A stretch of 64,000 nucleotides of DNA from Drosophila miranda (Eukaryota; Arthropoda; Insecta; Diptera; Drosophilidae). The notes below the pieces were generated by a model that was given only the letters and a program-made list of their open reading frames with translations, was not told the origin of the DNA and did no database searches. Positions within the stretch are counted from its first letter, which is position 1; each line of letters opens with the position of its first letter. This document shows, piece after piece, positions 55,279 to 64,000 of this stretch. Where the stretch lies: contig NC_046673.1 of the NCBI RefSeq assembly GCF_003369915.1, forward strand, positions 7,114,001 to 7,178,000, given 5' to 3'. The translations under genes were made by a program, and so were the position numbers.

Positions 55279-56128
55279 TTTTAAAATATTTTGTTTGTTT
55301 GTTTTGTCGAGTTTGTTGTCGTCTCCTCTGGGCTGATGACCGACAGCATAGCAAGGCGTACTCTTAAACAGTCTTCAAAGTTATTTAGTTCTACGACACA
55401 CACATTGCGGTCCGCCTCAGCAGATGAATCCCTGTGCCTGTGCCCAGAATGTCGCGGCTCCGCGCGTACTGGAGTCCGATTCCACACGAGGGCGAGGCAT
55501 GAGTTCAATATCTTCTTGTTGCTGCAGAGCGCCTCCCGGCTGCTGGGTTTTTGCAATGATTAAAATGACCTTCATTCCCTGATGACAGACAGTCACTGGA
55601 AAACGGTCAAACTGGTCAAAAGACCAGTCCAACGCCTTCCTCTTCGAGGAGGACGTGCCCAGCTGTCCGTAGCACTTGCGGCCCCACATGAGGATCTCGT
55701 TGTTGCGGAGCAGCGCCGCATTGTGGGTCCAGCCGACGGCCAGCTGCCGCACGTCCTCCTCGAAGAGGAAGGCGTTGGACTGGTCTTTTGACCAGTTTGA
55801 CCGTTTTCCAGTGACTGTCTGTCATCAGGGAATGAAGGTCATTTTAATCATTGCAAAAACCCAGCAGCCGGGAGGCGCTCTGCAGCAACAAGAAGATATT
55901 GAACTCATGCCTCGCCCTCGTGTGGAATCGGACTCCAGTACGCGCGGAGCCGCGACATTCTGGGCACAGGCACAGGGATCCATCTGCTGAGGCGGACCGC
56001 AATGTGTGTGTCGTAGAACTAAATAACTTTGAAGACTGTTTAAGAGTACGCCTTGCTATGCTGTCGGTCATCAGCCCAGAGGAGACGACAACAAACTCGA
56101 CAAAACAAACAAACAAAATATTTTAAAA
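55279..56128. repeat. palindrome centre with flipped spacer, second example
   Basis: Left arm ends at 55658, right arm begins at 55749, and the 90-bp spacer is in the same inverted orientation as at 48829-48918. Symmetry about 55703.5 places Q14 and Q15 stops (55278 and 56129) exactly. The left J has GATGAATCC for GATGGATCC. Confidence 0.88.
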
Positions 56129-57366
56129 CTAGTCATCTAATCTGTGGGTGTGGAGTGTAATGTCCTGGCCGTACTCTAGTTGTCCCAGAAGTGGACCTGG
56201 CGACGCAAACGGGCACGATACGCAAGAAACACCGCTTTGAGAACATACGTCGCGTGGGTCAGGCACTATGCCAGTTGCTGTTACGGCCTTTTGGCCGTAG
56301 GAGAGGAGAGCCGCCTGCTGCTTCAGAGCCGCCTGCTGCTTCAGAGCCGCCTGCTGCTTCAGAGCCGCCTGCTGCTGCTGCTGCTGGTGGTGGTGCTGCT
56401 GCTGCTGCTGGTGGTGGTGTTGCTGCTGCTGCTGCTGTATATTGGCCTGATTGAAATTCATGCCCATGAGCTCCTGGTAAATGTGTCCGATGGTCATTTC
56501 CGTGGCACTGGGCAGATGTCCATGGGCGTGCAGGCCAATGTCGATGCCAGCCCCAGCTCCAGCCAGAGCTGCTGCCTCGGCTATGACCCTGGGCACTGTC
56601 GCTGGCGAAGGATGACGCGGATGCTGCTGCTGCTGTGGAAGCAGCGCTGCAGGTCCTGGCTGATTCGCGGCCTTGTGCTGCGGCTGCTGGGACATTGCCA
56701 TGCCGCCCATTCCGGATGAAGAGGGTCCCTGAAACACGGATAGAGTTGGGGTTTTCCTCAGAACAGCTAAGAAGGAGGGCATATTGGGCATATTCTAGCC
56801 AACGAATCATCGATTCCTAATTCATTGAAAGCCTAGAGCACCACTTACCCCCGAGTAGCTTTGGCCGGATACTCCGGCCGATCCAGCCGCAATCTGACTG
56901 GAGCTTTGGTCGAAGCCCGGCGGCGGTTTTTTGTTCTTGTCCTCCTCCAAGCCCATGTAGTTGGCGCCAAACAGCGAATAATTCTCGGCCGCCTTGAAGT
57001 ACTGGGCGGAGCCGTTCTCCTTGCTGTTGTCGCCGTAGAGAGAGCGCTCCACTTCGTGTATAAAGTCCGAGGCGGTCTCGCTCACCGCTAGAGCCTCCGC
57101 CAGGGCCTCGGCACTCATCGGAGCATCCTCCTCCACGTGGGGCAGGGGCTTCTCGGGCGGCTCCCAGACCCCAGGGGTAGTATCATCGATGGTTGGCTGC
57201 CAGATGCGCTTGGCCACCTGGCTCGAAACTTTGCCTAAAGCGCGAGACAAACGCGTGGATTATATTTAGTTTAGAGGATTCATTGGTACACACCCTCAGA
57301 GGCAGCAATCGCATCGTCCTCATCGTCATCGTCCAAATACTTTGAGTTGAAGCTATTCTCCGACAT
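56129..57366 (-). CDS. Q15: intact Q copy (352 residues)
   Basis: Exons on the minus strand are 57366-57294, 57234-56849 and 56728-56129. Four QAA units with a compact tract; near the exon 3 end the plus strand reads GTCAGGCACTATG (GTCAGGGACTATG elsewhere), changing GIVPDP to GIVPDA or similar in one frame. The intron 2 acceptor region reads CGTGTTTCAG. Confidence 0.75.
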
Positions 57367-58420
57367 CTTTTTGTGCGAGAAAGAAATGAAAATGTTTATT
57401 GGAAAGAAACACCGCTGAACGAGAACCTTCACTGCTTCGAGCGAAATGGAAGTAATCGGCTCCCAGTCGTCTGTTCGTTTGTTTATGGCGATCGGTTGCA
57501 CAAAAAAAATTGATTTATGGGAAATTTATTTTATTTATGCGGAGTGGTCTACTAATACACGCTGAAGTTTCTCGGAATTACTGCCCGACGCAGACGCCTA
57601 CCACGACAGTGCTGCCCAGTCAGAGGTCGTGGAGGCTTGAGTGCTGTGTGTGCGTGTGTGTATCAGTGGATGAACTATTGGCAGCACTGGTTAATCTTTT
57701 TGTGTATTGGTGAACGAAAAATGCCGGCATACACATGCCCACAGAAGTCTTAAAGTGAGACTTCTGCGGATCGAAGAAATATCAATCCAATCCATTGCAT
57801 TTTGCGCAGAAGAAGCGATGTCTCACTTTGGGCGACTTTTTCTGTGCTGCCAAATATTTAAGGGAGATAGTTCTCTGCTCTGAGGCATCTATCATGGAAC
57901 ACGAGTGTGTAGAGGCCGGTGCCGCAAATATTTCGAATATTTCATTGCACTTTGATGATTCTCCATCGCCATTTGCACTTGTTGGCTTCAAAAACCATAA
58001 GCGCCCTCAAATTCATCCACTAATTGCCTGGCAAGCCGCACATTTCGAATAAAATATATAAAAATCTACCATTTACCATATTTACCTTCTTTTTTCTGTG
58101 GAAAAGATTAAGTTTTTGAAAAACAAAGCACTTTATTTTCACTGTAAAAATGGCAAATAGTATTTGCAACGAAAATTCCGCGGAGTTCAAGTAAGGCTGC
58201 TGAAGGTTGAAAAACTTCATTGTTACTATCGATACATCGATGTTTCTTCAACTATCGATGGAAGAAAGAGCGCCAACTGCTTGGGTTTGATTATTCGTAC
58301 AATTTTGCTCATGATCCGACATCAAATACCTTAATTTCGATATTCCGTTTAGTATTTTTAAGCATTTTTAACATTTATTATAAAATTAATTAACAGACGA
58401 CTCGGAAATGGCGTAACAGA
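57367..58420 (-). other. D15: intergenic module upstream of Q15
   Basis: Standard form; hairpin at 57742-57766; 85-codon ORF on the plus strand at 57795-58052. Leads into the T7 LTR at 58420/58421. Confidence 0.6.
58227..58234. promoter_or_regulatory. DRE (TATCGATA) in D15
   Basis: Perfect DRE core. Confidence 0.6.
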
Positions 58421-60706
58421 TGTTATGATCCGCCTCTTTGCCACCCTGGCCTATCGTTCCCAGCTAGCTCACGGGGAAGTCAGGGGTGTTTCCGACCCGA
58501 TAAGCCAGGGGACGGATTGAACAAAACAAAAAAACATACAAAAAAAAACAAATCTAATTTATAGGACAGACTTGTCCTCGTTGGCACTTTCGTCAGCGGG
58601 GATAGTTGGTTTCGTTATCCCTAGCAGGGTCCCACCCTTCCATGAGCGCCACCTTTTGAATTCGCTCCCTTTTCATATTCAGGGTCCCGCTCTTCTTCTC
58701 GCTCTCGTCCCACCCAACTACCGTTTTCTATTCACTCATGACTCTTTTCAAATATTCCTTTTATATCCATTATATTTTCTTATTTATCTTGTACATTATT
58801 AATTAATAATAATTAATAATCTAGGTTTATATAAAGGAAACAAATACTAACACAAAAATACTAACAAAAAAAAATAAACCCTATTTCGGCCGAGTTGGCA
58901 GCCCCCTTTGATAGAGGTTGTTGCTTCCTGATGCTTGCTGATGTTTACGTTTAATCGTGGTGTTTTTTGTATGATCGTGATATTTTGTTTAATTGTGGGT
59001 CGGACGGGTGTAGATGTGTGAAATGTGGTGATGTTATGTGATGTGTTATGAATGAGGGTATACATGCGTGGGTTGTGTGTGATGTGGGTGGATGAAGGTG
59101 GGTGTGTGTGAATCGTGTGTGTGTATTGCTGCTTTGAAGTCCGGATTCTTTCCCCGGGGGGGCTGGTGTGTGGGGACAGAAACGTGTCTCCAGTCGGTGC
59201 TCCGCTGACGGTCCCTTGGTGCCGGTGCTCCGCTGACGGTTCTCGCATCAGTTTCCCGGCCTGGCCAGTACCGGGATGCTGCTGCCGATGTCCGCCGCTT
59301 CTGCTGATGTTGATGCCTGCCGCTGATGTCTTGGTGGGATCGTCGTCTCCACGATCACCAATTTTGTTTCCTTTTTTTCTTTTAGGGCACGTGCGGCCTC
59401 CACTATTCTCCACCGGAAACTCTCCCTTTTCTTCCTCCTCGCCCCGTTTCCTTTTCTCCTACGCAACTCTGCCACTGCTTCCCAGGATCCACTATAGATG
59501 CCGCTGTCTCTTTCTTCTCCAGCCCTGATACCTATTGGCTCTGTCCAAAACCGCCCATAACACCACACTACCGTTTCCAGGATTACTCCGCCGAAACGGG
59601 AGTGCCAAGCTGGCGGGCTTTTTCAATTAAGGGGCCCCAAACGTAGGCCATCGCCCACACCCTGAGATTGAGAGTCTCTGGCTCCATCGACTGAGATGCC
59701 TGGGCTACTGCTTCAGATCCTTTGCGTGAAACACCCCAATACGTGAGCCTTGCAACGTCTCCAGCTCGTACAGACTGTTGCCCATACTCCGGATCACTCG
59801 GCACTTGACGTATTTTGGGCTGAACTTCGCGTTGATGTTGTTTTTAAATTTGCTCAACACGAAATTCCGCTTATATATCTCCTGACCCGGTGAGTACCTA
59901 ATTTCTCGAGCTTTTCGATTATACCTGTTCTTCGCTCTGTTGTAGGCTTCATGAGAGTTTCCTCGGACCTCATCTCGGACTATCTCCATCTTGTCACTCC
60001 TCGCCAAGGGTGACATTTGTGCATCATTTAGGGCGCCCAGTCTGCGTGCCAATTTATAATCTCGGCCGCTAGTAAACATGTGCTGCCCAAACAACACAAA
60101 GTATGGCGACGTCCCGATACCCGTGTGTATAGCGCTCCTAGCCACACACTGGATCTCCGTCAGCTTCTCGTCCCAGCGCGTGTGATCCTCACTAGCGTAT
60201 GTCCTTATTGCTGCCAGTACAGTCTGGTTCACTCGTTCGGCCGCGTTCGCCTGCGGTGCATAGTTCCCCGACTTCAGGTGCGTTATGCTTCTCCTATCCA
60301 GGAATTGAGAAAATTCAGCTGACACAAATTGCTTTCCATTATCGGTATGCACTATTTCAGGCACGCCAAACTGCGCGAAGACCTCGGCGTGCAAGAATCG
60401 GATCACGGCCGAAGACGTCGCCTTAGGCAAAGCCTTCAACCAGACATATCTGGACATGTGATCGAGGACTATTAGTATGACCACATTGCCACTTCGAGTC
60501 CTCGGATATGGACCCAGGAAATCCAGGTACAGTTTTTGAATCGGCCTCTCGGTTCTGGTTTCGGCCCCCATGAGTGGACGGTGAACCTGTGTTGAATGTT
60601 TTGTTTCTTTGCAGGTGTTACAATCAGCCACATATGCCTTCACCTGCACGGTCATCCGGGGCCAATAATAGAACTGTCGCAGCCGTCCCAGTGTCCTCGC
60701 GATCCC
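58421..60706 (-). mobile_element. T7: 5'-truncated Ty3/gypsy element with 3' LTR
   Basis: LTR 58421-58865, basic ORF (minus, 59568-59248), tRNA-like segment, integrase; nearly identical to T6. In one position it reads CTATTGGCTC for CTATCGGCTC, a change shared with T8. Confidence 0.8.
59634..59705 (-). other. tRNA-Lys-like segment in T7
   Basis: Same position and sequence as in T6. Confidence 0.5.
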
Positions 60707-60733
60707 AGACGACTGGGAGCCGATTACTTCCAT
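59705..60733 (-). pseudogene. integrase fragment of T7 with host-derived start
   Basis: 342 codons, the same chimeric design as in T6; I noticed no coding difference from it. Confidence 0.75.
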
Positions 60734-60812
60734 TTCGCTCGAAGCAGTGAAGGTTCTCGTTCAGCGGTGTTTCTTTCCAATAAACATTTTCATTTCTTTC
60801 TCGCACAAAAAG

Positions 60813-61898
60813 ATGTCGGAGAATAGCTTCAACTCAAAGTATTTGGACGATGACGATGAGGACGATGCGATTGCTGCCTCTGAGGGTGTGTACCAATGAA
60901 TCCTCTAAACTAAATATAATCCACGCGTTTGTCTCGCGCTTTAGGCAAAGTTTCGAGCCAGGTGGCCAAGCGCATCTGGCAGCCAACCATCGATGATACT
61001 ACCCCTGGGGTCTGGGAGCCGCCCGAGAAGCCCCTGCCCCACGTGGAGGAGGATGCTCCGATGAGTGCCGAGGCCCTGGCGGAGGCTCTAGCGGTGAGCG
61101 AGACCGCCTCGGACTTTATACACGAAGTGGAGCGCTCTCTCTACGGCGACAACAGCAAGGAGAACGGCTCCGCCCAGTACTTCAAGGCGGCCGAGAATTA
61201 TTCGCTGTTTGGCGCCAACTACATGGGCTTGGAGGAGGACAAGAACAAAAAACCGCCGCCGGGCTTCGACCAAAGCTCCAGTCAGATTGCGGCTGGATCG
61301 GCCGGAGTATCCGGCCAAAGCTACTCGGGGGTAAGTGGTGCTCTAGGCTTTCAATGAATTAGGAATCGATGATTCGTTGGCTAGAATATGCCCAATATGC
61401 CCTCCTTCTTAGCTGTTCTGAGGAAAACCCCAACTCTACCCTTATTTCAGGGACCCTCTTCATCCGGAATGGGCGGCATGGCAATGTCCCAGCAGCCGCA
61501 GCACAAGGCCGCGAATCAGCCAGGACCTGCAGCGCTGCTTCCACAGCAGCAGCAGCATCCGCGTCATCCTTCGCCAGCGACAGTGCCCAGGGTCATAGCC
61601 GAGGCAGCAGCTCTGGCTGGAGCTGGAGCTGGCATCGACATTGGCCTGCACGCCCATGGACATCTGCCCAGTGCCACGGAAATGACCATCGGACACATTT
61701 ACCAGGAGCTCATGGGCATGAATTTCAATCAGGCCAATATACAGCAGCAGCAGCAGCAACACCACCACCACCAGCAGCAGCAGCACCACCACCAGCAGCA
61801 GCAGCAGCAGCACCACCACCAGCAGCAGCAGCAGGCGGCTCTGAAGCAGCAGGCGGCTCTCCTCTCCTACGGCCAAAAGGCCGTAACAGCAACTGGCA
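60813..61898 (+). pseudogene. Q16: Q copy truncated in exon 3 by an inversion
   Basis: Exons are 60813-60885, 60945-61330 and 61451-61898. After VTATG the sequence switches to inverted intron 2 of Q17, giving a novel end (TAKKEGILGIF, stop 61931-61933). Carries the CTACCCTTATTTCAG acceptor variant of Q7 and Q10, but not their QQPHHH. Confidence 0.75.
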
Positions 61899-62501
61899 CA
61901 GCTAAGAAGGAGGGCATATTGGGCATATTCTAGCCAACGAATCATCGATTGCTAATTCATTGAAAGCCTAGAGCACCACTTACCCCCGAGTAGCTTTGGC
62001 GGGATACTCCGGCCGATCCAGCCGCAATCTGACTGGAGCTTTGGTCGAAGCCCGGCGGCGGTTTTTTGTTCTTGTCCTCCTCCAAGCCCATGTAGTTGGC
62101 GCCAAACAGCGAATAATTCTCGGCCGCCTTGAAGTACTGGGCGGAGCCGTTCTCCTTGCTGTTGTCGCCGTAGAGAGAGCGCTCCACTTCGTGTATAAAG
62201 TCCGAGGCGGTCTCGCTCACCGCTAGAGCCTCCGCCAGGGCCTCGGCACTCATCGGAGCATCCTCCTCCACGTGGGGCAGGGGCTTCTCGGGCGGCTCCC
62301 AGACCCCAGGGGTAGTATCATCGATGGTTGGCTGCCAGATGCGCTTGGCCACCTGGCTCGAAACTTTGCCTAAAGCGCGAGACAAACGCGTGGATTATAT
62401 TTAGTTTAGAGGATTCATTGGTACACACCCTCAGAGGCAGCAATCGCATCGTCCTCATCGTCATCGTCCAAATACTTTGAGTTGAAGCTATTCTCCGACA
62501 T
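61899..62501 (-). pseudogene. Q17: exons 1 and 2 only
   Basis: Exons on the minus strand are 62501-62429 and 62369-61984, followed by part of intron 2 up to the inversion point. Exon 3 is absent, so Q16 and Q17 share a single exon 3. Private Gly to Arg (GVSRQSY). The leader joins T8 at 62607/62608. Confidence 0.75.
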
Positions 62502-62580
62502 CTTTTTGTGCGAGAAAGAAATGAAAATGTTTATTGGAAAGAAACACCGCTGAACGAGAACCTTCACTGCTTCGAGCGAA

Positions 62581-63609
62581 ATGGAAGTAATCGGCTCCCA
62601 GTCGTCTGGGATCGCGAGGACACTGGGACGGCTGCGACAGTTCTATTATTGGCCCCGGATGACCGTGCAGGTGAAGGCATATGTGGCTGATTGTAACACC
62701 TGCAAAGAAACAAAACATTCAACACAGGTTCACCGTCCACTCATGGGGGCCGAAACCAGAACCGAGAGGCCGATTCAAAAACTGTACCTGGATTTCCTGG
62801 GTCCATATCCGAGGACTCGAAGTGGCAATGTGGTCATACTAATAGTCCTCGATCACATGTCCAGATATGTCTGGTTGAAGGCTTTGCCTAAGGCGACGTC
62901 TTCGGCCGTGATCCGATTCTTGCACGCCGAGGTCTTCGCGCAGTTTGGCGTGCCTGAAATAGTGCATACCGATAATGGAAAGCAATTTGTGTCAGCTGAA
63001 TTTTCTCAATTCCTGGATAGGAGAAGCATAACGCACCTGAAGTCGGGGAACTATGCACCGCAGGCGAACGCGGCCGAACGAGTGAACCAGACTGTACTGG
63101 CAGCAATAAGGATATACGCTAGTGAGGATCACACGCGCTGGGACGAGAAGCTGACGGAGATCCAGTGTGTGGCTAGGAGCGCTATACACACGGGTATCGG
63201 GACGTCGCCATACTTTGTGTTGTTTGGGCAGCACATGTTTACTAACGGCCGAGATTATAAATTGGCACGCAGACTGGGCGCCCTAAATGATGCACAAATG
63301 TCACCCTTGGCGAGGAGTGACAAGATGGAGATAGTCCGAGATGAGGTCCCGGGAAACTCTCATGAAGCCTACAACAGAGCGAAGAACAGGTATAATCGAA
63401 AAGCTCGAGAAATTAGGTACTCACCGGGTCAGGAGATATATAAGTGGAATTTCGTGTTGAGCAAATTTAAAAACAACATCAACGCGAAGTTCAGCCCAAA
63501 ATACGTCAAGTGCCGAGTGATCCGGAGTATGGGCAACAGTCTGTACGAGCTGGAGACGTTGCAAGGCTCACGTATTGGGGTGTTTCACGCAAAGGATCTG
63601 AAGCAGTAG
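62581..63609 (+). pseudogene. integrase fragment of T8 with host-derived start
   Basis: 342 codons as in T6, with private changes RIYASE, FTNGRD, DEVPGN and IYKWNF. It has more substitutions than T6 or T7. Confidence 0.72.
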
Positions 63610-64000
63610 CCCAGGCATCTCAGTCGATGGAGCCAGAGACTCTCAATCTCAGGGTGTGGGCGATGGCCTACGTTTGGGGCCCCTTAATTGAAAAAGCCCG
63701 CCAGCTTGGCACTCCCGTTTCGGCGGAGTAATCCTGGAAACGGTAGTGTGGTGTTATGGGCGGTTTTGGACAGAGCCAATAGGTATCAGGGCTGGAGAAG
63801 AAAGAGACAGCGGCATCTATAGTGGATCCTGGGAAGCAGTGGCAGAGTTGCGTAGGAGAAAAGGAAACGGGGCGAGGAGGAAGAAAAGGGAGAGTTTCCG
63901 GTGGAGAATAGTGGAGGCCGCACGTGCCCTAAAAGAAAAAAAGGAAACAAAATTGGTGATCGTGGAGACGACGATCCCACCAAGACATCAGCGGCAGGCA
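62608..64000 (+). mobile_element. T8: Ty3/gypsy element T, cut by the window end
   Basis: Integrase, tRNA-like segment (63609-63680) and the start of the basic ORF. The LTR should lie just beyond the window. It is the mirror image of T7 around the Q16/Q17 inversion. Confidence 0.8.
63609..63680 (+). other. tRNA-Lys-like segment in T8
   Basis: Follows the integrase TAG (63607-63609) as in the other T copies. Confidence 0.5.

Overview
This window looks like an ampliconic, repeat-built stretch of a fly (Drosophila-type) genome. The reasons are short introns with GT...AG borders, CAG/opa Gln-His tracts, perfect TATCGATA (DRE) elements, and Ty3/gypsy retroelements with a tRNA-Lys primer site. A Y chromosome, neo-Y or other non-recombining region is the likeliest setting, because a few modules recur about ten to seventeen times in both orientations and form nested palindromes. 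The species and chromosome are inferences; no single-copy marker fixes them.

Five building blocks explain nearly all 64 kb. Q is a three-exon gene for an unrecognised acidic, Gln/His-rich protein of about 350 residues, with 17 whole or partial copies. R is the last part of a SERGEF/DelGEF-like RCC1-repeat gene. J is a linker of about 310 bp between the Q 3' end and R. D is an intergenic module of about 1.02 kb with a DRE, a hairpin and a CA-rich tract. T is the 3' part of a Ty3/gypsy element: integrase, a small basic ORF and one LTR. T is fused to Q at two distinct breakpoints.

Layout (+ or - is orientation): T- (1-352), R-J-Q- and D- (356-3408), T- (3409-5328), Q+ J+ | J- Q- D- (5329-9682), T- (9683-11167), 50-N gap, Q+ 3' end, J+ R+ D+ Q+ (11218-14455), then J+ split by a complete 10.4 kb Ulysses/Osvaldo-like LTR retrotransposon on the minus strand (14668-25092). 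Next come R+ D+ Q+ J+ R+ D+ Q+ (25199-32139), a palindrome centre, Q- T+ D+ Q+ J+ R+ D+ Q+ (32736-41989), a palindrome centre, Q- T+ D+ Q+ (42840-48448), a palindrome centre, Q- D- T- Q+ (49299-55278), a palindrome centre, Q- D- T- Q+ | Q- T+ (56129-64000). Tandem units of 3.67, 6.83 and 10.09 kb can be recognised.

The Ulysses-like element is the only unit that looks young and self-contained. It has two LTRs of about 2.37 kb with about 5 differences, a 4-bp target duplication, a tRNA-Lys primer site, a Gag with an N-terminal RING-H2 finger, and a Pol in the -1 frame behind a textbook slippery site and stem-loop. It inserted into one J module after that module had been amplified.

The most interesting signals are: head-to-head Q/J palindromes whose 90-bp spacer occurs in both orientations; the chance that these are long hairpin-RNA loci; a tRNA-Lys-like sequence directly behind the T integrase stop codon; and the Gag RING finger with its frameshift signal.
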